Part shown: piece by piece, positions 1 to 7,021 of the stretch
Layout: each line of letters starts with the position of its first letter
Numbering within the stretch: the first letter of the stretch is position 1
NCBI GenBank assembly: GCA_005801425.1
Contig: SYDY01000105.1
Span: 1 to 33,991, forward strand
Reading direction: 5' to 3'
Origin: Bdellovibrionales bacterium
GTDB taxonomy: Bacteria; Myxococcota; XYA12-FULL-58-9; SYDY01
Length of the DNA stretch: 33,991 bases
Translations under genes and position numbers: made by a program
The notes under the pieces: model-generated
What the model was told of the DNA's origin: nothing
The model's input: the letters and a program-made list of their open reading frames with translations, nothing else
Database searches by the model: none

Positions 1-1162
1 AAAGCACCGGGCCAAAAATTTCTTCTTGGACAACACGCATGTTCGGGGTGACGTGATCAAACAAACAGGGTCCGAGAAAAAATCCTTGCTCGCAACCGTG
101 CACAGAAACATTTCGTCCATCGACCACCAAACGCGCGCCCTCTTCGACCCCGAGATCCACGTAGGAACGCACACGATCACAATGAACACGGGTTACCAGG
201 GGCCCCATATCACTTTGTGGATCATCGCTTGCCCCGATTTTAAGTGCAGCAATACGTGTCTTCAATGCATCAATCACAGGATCGGCGCTTGTTCCCACCG
301 CAACCACCACGGAGATGGCCATGCATCGTTCACCTGCCGAACCATAAGCGGCGCCCATGATGGCATCGGCCGCCTGTGCAATATCGGCATCGGGCATCAC
401 CACCAAATGATTTTTTGCGCCGCCCAAGGCTTGTACCCGTTTGCCATGGGCCGTCCCTACTTCGTAAATATATTTTGCGATGGGCGTCGAGCCCACAAAA
501 CTTATGGCGTTCACATCGGGGTGCACCAAAAGTGCGTCCACCGCTTCTTTGTCGCCATGCACAATATTAAGCACCCCATCGGGCAAACCCGCTTCTTGCA
601 TCAGTTCCGCAATTCGAACACTCGTGGAAGGATCCCGTTCGCTGGGTTTAAGCACAAACGTATTGCCGCATGCGATGGCCACCGGGAACATCCACATGGG
701 GACCATGGCCGGAAAATTAAACGGTGTTATTCCAACACAAACACCAATCGGCAAACGGGTATCGTAACAGTCGATGCCACGGCCTACGTTTTCGGAAAAA
801 TTACCGCGCAACACATGGGGCATGCCGCACGCAAATTCCACCACTTCAATACCGCGCTGAACAGAGCCTCGCGCATCGGCGACCACTTTGCCGTGCTCTT
901 CACTCACCAACCGTGCGAGCGCATCGATATTGGCGTCCAAAAGCGCTTTGAAACGAAACATCACCCGCGCACGCTGCAACACCGGGGTTGATGCCCACGA
1001 CGCAAAAGCCTCACGTGCCGCAGAAACGGCAGCATCCACTTGGACAGGATCAGCCATCGGAACATGTCGGATCACCGCGCCTGTGGATGGATTAAAAACT
1101 TCGCCCATACGCGCTCTGTGCGGCACCATGGGTTTTCCTGCGATCCAATGGGGGATTTGCAT
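1..1162 (-). CDS. mmsA: Methylmalonate-semialdehyde dehydrogenase (CoA-acylating), 3' part missing
   Basis: Aldehyde dehydrogenase family enzyme that oxidises malonate- or methylmalonate-semialdehyde to acetyl- or propionyl-CoA with NAD and CoA (valine, beta-alanine and inositol breakdown). About 387 codons are visible; the rest lies left of base 1. The reading starts MQIPHWIAGK and includes the family block PFNFPAMVPMWMFPVAIACG, the NAD-site stretch NTFVLKPSERDPSTS, and the nucleophile motif GERCMA with Cys at about residue 280; the last visible part is QEEIFGPVL. I chose the ATG at 1162 because GGAG lies 5 nt upstream; an in-frame ATG at 1195 would add 11 residues and has no such site. The conserved PFNFP and GERCMA contexts separate this subfamily from other aldehyde dehydrogenases. 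The gene follows the minus-strand kinase gene with about 80 bp between them. Confidence 0.94.
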   Translation of the reverse strand, partial: MQIPHWIAGKPMVPHRARMGEVFNPSTGAVIRHVPMADPVQVDAAVSAAREAFASWASTPVLQRARVMFRFKALLDANIDALARLVSEEHGKVVADARGSVQRGIEVVEFACGMPHVLRGNFSENVGRGIDCYDTRLPIGVCVGITPFNFPAMVPMWMFPVAIACGNTFVLKPSERDPSTSVRIAELMQEAGLPDGVLNIVHGDKEAVDALLVHPDVNAISFVGSTPIAKYIYEVGTAHGKRVQALGGAKNHLVVMPDADIAQAADAIMGAAYGSAGERCMAISVVVAVGTSADPVIDALKTRIAALKIGASDDPQSDMGPLVTRVHCDRVRSYVDLGVEEGARLVVDGRNVSVHGCEQGFFLGPCLFDHVTPNMRVVQEEIFGPVL

Positions 1163-1242
1163 TTTTTCTCCATTAAACGATGTACGCTCAGTCATGAATG
1201 GCTAAGATATCTTCTATACTCAAGAAAGATCTTTAAGAGGTT

Positions 1243-2940
1243 TCATTTAACGTTGAAATTGTTCTGAGCAAAATATTTTCGTACCAGTGCTTCTTGCTTT
1301 TCATGTGCACTGCAAGACGGATCATGGTCCAAAGCCGAACTTGAAGCCCCATATGCAATCGGAATTTTGTCAGCATGTTCTGGCAGAAAATGGCGGATCA
1401 GTTGCTGAATAAGTCGCCCATCTTTATCGCCACCTACAAATGCAACTTGCTTTCCCGACTCAATGTCTTTTTTAATTTCGAGAAACGCTGCCTTGATTTC
1501 CACATCATTTTCTAAAGTTCTGAAATAATGTTCGGGGCCCCAATCTGCTTTCTTTCCTTCAATTGCCGAGTGCCAATCTCCATCAATGGGCGCCATCTGG
1601 TCATATGTAGCCTCAAGGCTTTTTATCTTTCCAGGGGTTAGGATCTCGTCAAGTCGTACAACCCTAAGCACACATTGCACCGGCTGTGATTGCTTCTCAA
1701 TTCCAATGGGAGTGAGAAAACGAAAACCCTCTGGCACATCAGGCGGGTCTGATTTTTTAGGCGCAATATCTTCAAATAAAGATCTTGCATCGGACATCGT
1801 TGTGATATCGCCCTTCATCATGTCCGCAAATAACAACATAACACCATCATCTGGATACTTTTCTCTAAGGGCTTGGCCGTATTTTGCGAGTTCCTCAGGT
1901 TCCATCGCATAAATAGCATCGCCACGCGCCCTTGACTCACATACCGTCGCCATAAATTTCGTCGGATTTTCTTTACCGTAAATCCCCAATCCTGTTAATG
2001 CTGCACGTCGAATATCTGCAAGAACTTCTGTTTCACTCGTATCTTTTTCAAAAGAAGATTCTTCATGTGATGTGGCTTCACCAAAATCGGCCAAAAAAAG
2101 TTTTTGTCGTTCACCCTCTGTCTTGCGCAAGAATGCGTCTGGCTTGATATCTCCATGTGCAACGTGATGTTCATTGTGAAGATGCTCAACAGATTCAAAA
2201 ACTCGTCGGATTTGTGATGCTCTTTCTGCATCCTGTGTACGGGAAAGCAACTGCGATAAGTCACCGTCTGCTCTTTCCATCAACAGCACTGTGGCTTTGC
2301 CCGCGTCTTTATATTCGCCATAGAATTCCAATGAATGACCTGAACTGTCATTCATTTTCCCCAAAACATGTCCTTCAATATCTTCTTTTTCATTTCCAAC
2401 GAGATGCTTAACCTTTGCAACGCAACGTGCACTTTCCCCCCCGATGTCAACGCGAATACCGTACACATAGCCACCAATTCCTCTACCAAGAATTTGTTCC
2501 TTTGTTATTTTTACTTCCACCCCCTCATGTACGACTGAGATCGATTCGCCATTCTTAAGATTGAAGAACGCTGAACTCCCGAGTTCAATCTTCCCCCAGA
2601 TTTCTTTTGGAATACTGGCGAGAACTTCGCGCGTCGCAGCCGTTGTTCCCACTGTTGCTTGATTGGGTTTCGCCTTTGTTGTTCCCTCACTGGAGGAAGG
2701 CGAAGACGTCGATACTCCACTCCTCTGGCTGTTAGGCATCAACCCAGCTGCTAACGGATTGCCTGTGCCAACACTCTGGCTTGGTCGCCTCACTGAAGGA
2801 TCGCCCCGTTCGAGGAGATCTGGCTGTCTACTGGGTAAAAGCGCTGATTGGCTATTTTGCAAATCAATATTTTGGGCAGGAGTAAATTGCCTCGGGTCAA
2901 CAACAACAGATCCGCCCACTCCGGGGGATTTATTGCCCAT
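1243..2940 (-). CDS. Eukaryote-like Ser/Thr protein kinase with atypical catalytic loop and unknown C-terminal domain
   Basis: 565 aa. Residues 1-115 are low-complexity (Ser, Pro, Gln, Gly rich) with no signal peptide or membrane segment. A kinase fold follows: glycine loop GRGIGGYVYG (152-161), beta-3 lysine K176 in VAKVK, catalytic loop HGDIKPDAF (262-270), DFG at 285-287. The usual Mg-binding Asn of the catalytic loop is Ala269, so activity may be reduced or absent although the other key residues are kept. Residues about 400-565 form a separate region, including VAFVGGDKDGRLIQQLIRHF, that I do not recognise. The ATG at 2940 has GAGAG 7 nt upstream. It is divergent from the 2985 gene with a 44-bp gap. 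Bacterial Hanks-type kinases often act in signalling and usually carry membrane segments; the soluble build and disordered N terminus here suggest a possible secreted effector (inference). Base composition looks AT-richer than the metabolic genes. Confidence 0.85.
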   Translation of the reverse strand: MGNKSPGVGGSVVVDPRQFTPAQNIDLQNSQSALLPSRQPDLLERGDPSVRRPSQSVGTGNPLAAGLMPNSQRSGVSTSSPSSSEGTTKAKPNQATVGTTAATREVLASIPKEIWGKIELGSSAFFNLKNGESISVVHEGVEVKITKEQILGRGIGGYVYGIRVDIGGESARCVAKVKHLVGNEKEDIEGHVLGKMNDSSGHSLEFYGEYKDAGKATVLLMERADGDLSQLLSRTQDAERASQIRRVFESVEHLHNEHHVAHGDIKPDAFLRKTEGERQKLFLADFGEATSHEESSFEKDTSETEVLADIRRAALTGLGIYGKENPTKFMATVCESRARGDAIYAMEPEELAKYGQALREKYPDDGVMLLFADMMKGDITTMSDARSLFEDIAPKKSDPPDVPEGFRFLTPIGIEKQSQPVQCVLRVVRLDEILTPGKIKSLEATYDQMAPIDGDWHSAIEGKKADWGPEHYFRTLENDVEIKAAFLEIKKDIESGKQVAFVGGDKDGRLIQQLIRHFLPEHADKIPIAYGASSSALDHDPSCSAHEKQEALVRKYFAQNNFNVK

Positions 2941-2984
2941 TGTCCATCTCTCGGCTCATTGGATAATAATACACCGAGATCTGT
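2941..2984. promoter_or_regulatory. Divergent promoter region with an inverted repeat over the kinase ribosome-binding site
   Basis: This 44-bp gap must hold the start signals of both divergent genes. TCTCGG at 2949-2954 and CCGAGA at 2974-2979 form a 6-bp inverted repeat with a 19-nt spacer. In the kinase transcript the 3' arm overlaps the GAGAG ribosome-binding site. The spacer is AT-rich (GGATAATAAT), which could serve as a -10 region, but I see no convincing -35 box. Confidence 0.35.
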
Positions 2985-4049
2985 GTGATTCATTATGACT
3001 TTTTTGATTACTCGGCCTTACAACGGCTTAAATGCGCAACATCAAACGAACAACTGTCGATAAAATCACATCTTATGTCCATAAACGTCGCAATAGTCCG
3101 TTCACTCGACAGCTTAATTGAAGCAATGTCATCGCAACGCTTCGCGGCAAATCATGTCATTTCTTCTGATAAGATTGATGAACGAGCAGAATCTCTCTGG
3201 TGGGACGCAACCGATGATGAAATTCAAGCAATCAATACACTGAGTTCTGCTGGACACTTGGTGGCAAGCACACCAACACTCACACATCTTTGCATCGATT
3301 TAGATGATGCACGACACTGCTTAGGTTTTCGCAAAGCCAAGCAATATGCTGAGATCGCGCTACAACATGAACCCATTGATGCCGTAAATCGATTAGGATT
3401 TCTAATGGCTTCGGCGATGCTCGATCAGCAAATTGCATCCTCTGATGGCTACAAACTTTCTATGGATAGTATTCCAACACCTAGAAAGATGGCACCGGAA
3501 ATTCCATCTTTTGTTGCGCATCTGTGCATGCGTCGCTTGGCATCACCCCTTGTCGCCAAAGAAATTCGTTGTGCCTGGTTGGTCAACAGAAATTGCGCCC
3601 ACCTACAAGTTGTCGCATCAGGCAAGGGTGAGGATATTGATTTTTGGATAGCCGCCTGCGTGCGAAATCCGCGAACAGTGTTTATCAGGCATCAAGAAAT
3701 CGATATAGACCAGCAAATGATCCTAGGTTCATTATTGCTCTACCGCTCAGGAAGCTTGCTACAGCGACTTGTATTGAATGATCCCGATAAACAGCATGAA
3801 ACATTTATTCATGTGCAAGAAAGCACTTCGGCAATACTCGACGCATTAAGTGCATTGCCGCAAGAAAATTGGAGGACAACATGGTCCGAAAAAACAAAAA
3901 TCGCCATTGATGCACTTGGAAGAACATCTGAAATACGACACAATTGCAAAGTAACGATTCCAGACTCCGCAGATGTAAATAATACCTTCCTTTTTTTAAA
4001 CCAATGGTATGCCGCAATGTCCGACAAATTTTATCCCATAGAAATATAA
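2985..4049 (+). CDS. Unrecognised 354-aa soluble protein
   Basis: I do not recognise a family. The protein has no signal peptide or membrane span, is rich in predicted helix, and contains several Trp and Cys residues, for example ESLWWDATDDEIQ near residue 70 and CAWLVNRNC near residue 197. A segment around residue 295 (ENWRTTWSEKTKIAIDAL) loosely resembles the RWL-type helices of the two HECT proteins in this window; this is too weak to claim homology. The listed start is GTG at 2985; ATG at 3075 is in frame and would remove 30 residues, and neither has a strong ribosome-binding site. AT-rich composition and its place back-to-back with a eukaryote-like kinase suggest an accessory role. No function is assigned. 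Confidence 0.7.
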   Translation: MIHYDFFDYSALQRLKCATSNEQLSIKSHLMSINVAIVRSLDSLIEAMSSQRFAANHVISSDKIDERAESLWWDATDDEIQAINTLSSAGHLVASTPTLTHLCIDLDDARHCLGFRKAKQYAEIALQHEPIDAVNRLGFLMASAMLDQQIASSDGYKLSMDSIPTPRKMAPEIPSFVAHLCMRRLASPLVAKEIRCAWLVNRNCAHLQVVASGKGEDIDFWIAACVRNPRTVFIRHQEIDIDQQMILGSLLLYRSGSLLQRLVLNDPDKQHETFIHVQESTSAILDALSALPQENWRTTWSEKTKIAIDALGRTSEIRHNCKVTIPDSADVNNTFLFLNQWYAAMSDKFYPIEI

Positions 4050-4093
4050 ACCACATATCCCTACCACAACGCCTGTTTTTCATCACGCGATAA

Positions 4094-5107
4094 ATGTGGC
4101 ATGCTAGCGAGATGATCTCCCAAGCAAAACGTATTTTACCTGGTGTTCTTTTTTCCATCACTGTGGGGGTCGCCTGCATTTTTCTTGCGAAAACATTTTC
4201 GATGTTTAACGCGGTGATTCTCGCAATTATTGCAGGCGCAGTCATTGCAAACACGTTTGGACTTCCCGAAGAACGCTTTGGGGCTGGCCTTAAATTTTCA
4301 GAAAAACGCATTTTGGAAGTGGCCATCATCTGCATTGGTGCCGAACTTCAATTGGGTAATTTTGTGTCCCTAGGATTTCCCGTGATGCTGACGATCCTCG
4401 CGATCGTCATTGGTACCATCATGCTGGGGCCTGCCCTCGCCCGCCGATGCGGCACCAGTGGCCCTGTGGGCATTTTGCTTTCCGTGGGCCTCGCCATTTG
4501 CGGAAGCTCCGCCATTGTCGCGACAGCCCCCCTTGTGAAAGGCTCCCGCGAGTCGGGCGCATCGGCCATTGCCATTGGTGCAGTCAATATCGTGGGACTT
4601 GCCACCATGCTTGCATTGCCCCCCATCGCCATCGCCATGCACTTCAATGCAAGCGAAACAGGGCTTTTCATGGGCGCAACCTTGCCTTCGGTCAATCAAC
4701 TGGTCGGCAGCTCGTTTGCCGTAAGTCCTGAGGCGGGTATCATTGCCACCGCTGTCAAAATGGCGCGGGTGTCGTTGCTGGTTCCTGTACTTGTGGTTCT
4801 AAGCCGTATGCTGCATGTGAAACAAACCGATGGAGACAAACAAAAACGCCCTCCCATGCTTCCTTTTTTCGTCGTAGGATTTGCCTTTGCCGCCATGCTT
4901 CGCACAGCCGATGTTATTTCTGCCCCTCTTGCATCACAACTTGCAGGCTTTGGTGAAAAGCTCATTATTTGTTCGATGGTCGCCGTGGGTACCTCCATTA
5001 CGCCGGCTGCACTCAAGGCCGAAGGACGTCCCGTTCTTATCGCTGCGTTTTTTCTGGTGTTGTTGCAAGTATCGGCAGTCGGAGCCGGCGTATGGCTATT
5101 GAAATAA
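4094..5107 (+). CDS. YeiH/UPF0324 family membrane protein (putative sulfate exporter family)
   Basis: 337-aa polytopic inner-membrane protein, about ten hydrophobic segments. Family-type stretches include NAVILAIIAGAVIANTFG near residue 39, the glycine-rich helix VGLAICGSSAIVATAPLVK near residue 131, and SVNQLVGSSFAVS near residue 200. Family members such as E. coli YeiH are annotated as putative sulfate exporters, but substrates are mostly unproven. ATG 4094 is listed; ATG 4112 is an in-frame alternative and neither has a strong ribosome-binding site. The 3' end overlaps the regB start by 16 bp, so the transporter and the redox two-component genes probably share a transcript. Confidence 0.88.
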   Translation: MWHASEMISQAKRILPGVLFSITVGVACIFLAKTFSMFNAVILAIIAGAVIANTFGLPEERFGAGLKFSEKRILEVAIICIGAELQLGNFVSLGFPVMLTILAIVIGTIMLGPALARRCGTSGPVGILLSVGLAICGSSAIVATAPLVKGSRESGASAIAIGAVNIVGLATMLALPPIAIAMHFNASETGLFMGATLPSVNQLVGSSFAVSPEAGIIATAVKMARVSLLVPVLVVLSRMLHVKQTDGDKQKRPPMLPFFVVGFAFAAMLRTADVISAPLASQLAGFGEKLIICSMVAVGTSITPAALKAEGRPVLIAAFFLVLLQVSAVGAGVWLLK

Positions 5108-6375
5108 ACAAGGGCGCAGCAAGCAGCGCCCCTACAAACAACGATAGCAATCATCGCTTTAATTTACGTTGGGCTTCGCACCTGCGTTGGGCTGCTGTTT
5201 CCGGTCAGGTGATCGTCATCGCCCTATGCAATCTCTTTTTCAGAATACATCTTGACCTCACAGGCCTTCTCCCTGTGCTCGCCGCAGAAACCATCTTTAA
5301 CATTGCGGTATGGCACAGACTCCATCGCCATGCGCCTGTCACGCAGCGTTGGGTCGTCGGCTCGTTGATATTTGATACCTTTGCCATCAGTACCTTGCTT
5401 TTTTACACCGGCGGCGCACGCAATCCATTTTCTATTTTATATTTGCTCCATGTGGTGTTGCCCGCACTCACATTACCACGCAAACAAGCCATCTTTCTGG
5501 CAAGCTTTGCACTGCTGTGTGAAGCATTTTTATTTTCAGTCTACATCCCGCTTCCGGCCTTAGAAATACGATTGTTTGCGGTGGCAGGATTTGGATCTGC
5601 GGTTTTCGTCTCGGCGATCACGCTGTTTTATTTTGTCCAAAAAGTGACCCACGAACATGCGATCCTGCAAAAGTCATTGCAAACGGCGCAAGCACAAGCG
5701 GTCTTGGATGAACATATTGCAGCCCTGGCAACCCTCGCTGCAGGAGCAGCCCACGAACTATCAACACCCTTATCAACCATCGCCATTGTCACTGGTGAAA
5801 TACAGCACCGCATCGTACAAGAAGAGCCAACCTCACCTCTTCTTGAAGATATTGCGCTTATTCGCAGTGAAGTGAATCGATGCCGTACCGTATTGCAACG
5901 CATGCACCCCACGCACGGCATGCAAGGCATCGATCCTCATGAACGCGTCACCCTCACAGAACTCATTGATCATTGTTTGCGTGAATTTTCACACGCAAAC
6001 CGCGTGCATGTGGAACATCAAAATCCCCATGCCACTCTTGTGGTTCCACGTTTGGCCATGGCCCAAGCTTTGCGCGCCATTGTGCACAATGGACTCATGG
6101 CATCATCGCCCGAACAACATGTTAAAATAAGTACGGAAATATCAGAAAACATGATCTATGTGCATATCCATGATCAAGGCCATGGCATGCCAGATCATAT
6201 CGCAAAACGCGCCACAGAACCCTTTTTCACAACCAAAGATCCAGGCGAAGGCACAGGATTAGGTCTATTTCTCGCCCGAGCAATCATTGCACGCTTGGGT
6301 GGCCAAATTACAATTCATTCACAAGAAAGCGTGGGAACCACGGTTACCGTGATGATCCCCATGGAGAAAAATTAA
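5092..6375 (+). CDS. regB: RegB/PrrB-type redox-sensing histidine kinase
   Basis: 427 aa with six hydrophobic segments in the first 190 residues, then a kinase core. It carries the RegB quinone-site heptapeptide pattern GGxxNPF at 107-113 (GGARNPF), the phospho-acceptor His221 in AAHELSTPL, and Cys264 in NRCRTVL, matching the redox cysteine known in RegB (Cys265 in Rhodobacter capsulatus). ATP-site motifs are DQGHGMP and GTGLGLFLAR. In known systems it senses the quinone pool and thiol redox state and phosphorylates RegA. The ATG at 5092 has GGAG 7 nt upstream and overlaps the end of the YeiH-like gene. Residues 7-15 (KGAASSAPT) are encoded by a palindromic repeat (5111-5135), so the N terminus looks altered by repeat insertion. 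Stop and regA start overlap (TAATG). Confidence 0.93.
   Translation: MAIEINKGAASSAPTNNDSNHRFNLRWASHLRWAAVSGQVIVIALCNLFFRIHLDLTGLLPVLAAETIFNIAVWHRLHRHAPVTQRWVVGSLIFDTFAISTLLFYTGGARNPFSILYLLHVVLPALTLPRKQAIFLASFALLCEAFLFSVYIPLPALEIRLFAVAGFGSAVFVSAITLFYFVQKVTHEHAILQKSLQTAQAQAVLDEHIAALATLAAGAAHELSTPLSTIAIVTGEIQHRIVQEEPTSPLLEDIALIRSEVNRCRTVLQRMHPTHGMQGIDPHERVTLTELIDHCLREFSHANRVHVEHQNPHATLVVPRLAMAQALRAIVHNGLMASSPEQHVKISTEISENMIYVHIHDQGHGMPDHIAKRATEPFFTTKDPGEGTGLGLFLARAIIARLGGQITIHSQESVGTTVTVMIPMEKN
5111..5135. repeat. Palindromic repeat copy A inside the 5' end of regB
   Basis: GGGCGC (5112-5117) pairs with GCGCCC (5126-5131) around an 8-nt loop, and the right end reads CCCCTAC as in the copies near 16.4 kb and 20.8 kb. 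The left TGTAG end is lost. The copy is translated as part of the RegB N terminus. Confidence 0.6.
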
Positions 6376-6932
6376 TGCTCCCCAACAACAGCCACACACC
6401 CTCGATTTTGATTGTTGACGATGACGATGTCTTGCGAAATCGACTTTCGCGCGCATTTACCGAACGTGGTTTTCATGTGCTTGCCGCAGACAATCACGAT
6501 AGTGCGTTGAAACTTGCACAAGACGATACACCCGAATTTGCAGTGGTCGATTTGCGCATGAATGGTCCTTCAGGACTTGCGCTTTTGCGCGAACTTCGCC
6601 TTCTCGATCCCACCACACGCGTTGTGATCCTGACAGGCTATGGCAGCATCGCCACTGCCATCGAAGCCGTGCGCCAAGGGGCTGTTTCCTATCTCACCAA
6701 ACCTTCCGACGTTGACGACATTTTACGCGCGTTTTTTCCGACCCCAACCGAAGAAACCACAACCACGACCGGTGAAAATGTGCATACGCCCTCTTTGGCA
6801 CGCGCCGAGTGGGAACATATCAACCGCGTTCTCGGTGATGTGGATGGCAATATATCCGAAGCTGCGCGCCGATTGGGTTTGCACAGGCGATCGCTGCAAC
6901 GAAAGCTACAAAAGTATCCGCCAGTACAATAA
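6375..6932 (+). CDS. regA: RegA/PrrA/ActR-type response regulator
   Basis: 185 aa. The receiver domain (about 10-120) has the acidic triad VDDDD (14-18), phospho-acceptor Asp59 in VVDLRM, and the conserved Lys in LTKPSD. A Thr/Glu linker (TEETTTTTGE) leads to a Fis-type helix-turn-helix at about 145-183 (ISEAARRLGLHRRSLQRKL), the diagnostic RegA C terminus. It is the partner of RegB; homologues control respiration, cytochrome and haem genes according to redox state. The ATG overlaps the regB stop codon, with GGAGA 8 nt upstream. The linker is longer and less proline-rich than in photosynthetic alphaproteobacteria. Targets cannot be read from the sequence, but haem and cytochrome c genes in the same window are natural candidates. 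Confidence 0.93.
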   Translation: MLPNNSHTPSILIVDDDDVLRNRLSRAFTERGFHVLAADNHDSALKLAQDDTPEFAVVDLRMNGPSGLALLRELRLLDPTTRVVILTGYGSIATAIEAVRQGAVSYLTKPSDVDDILRAFFPTPTEETTTTTGENVHTPSLARAEWEHINRVLGDVDGNISEAARRLGLHRRSLQRKLQKYPPVQ

Positions 6933-7021
6933 ACAATATTAAAACATATTATAAATATAAATAGTATTTTAAAAACCATTTCGATGACATATGCCCACTC
7001 CGTCACACACGGAGAAGCAAA
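6933..7021 (+). promoter_or_regulatory. AT-rich leader of the first HECT gene with a ribosome-binding-site hairpin
   Basis: Bases 6933-6975 are almost pure A/T with several TATAAA-like hexamers (6950-6955, 6956-6961) but no clear -35 box. At 6998-7014 the sequence CTCCGTCACACACGGAG forms a 6-bp stem with a 5-nt loop; its 3' arm contains the GGAG ribosome-binding site (7011-7014), 7 nt before the ATG. The hairpin could limit translation until it melts or is opened. Confidence 0.5.

Noticed and set aside
26-991. Long plus-strand open frame (321 codons)
   Set aside because: It is antisense to mmsA; its translation is His/Cys/Arg-rich and matches nothing, while the minus strand gives a clear aldehyde dehydrogenase.
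4696-5154. Minus-strand open frame opposite the YeiH-like gene and regB start
   Set aside because: Composition is that of a shadow frame, and it crosses two well-supported genes.
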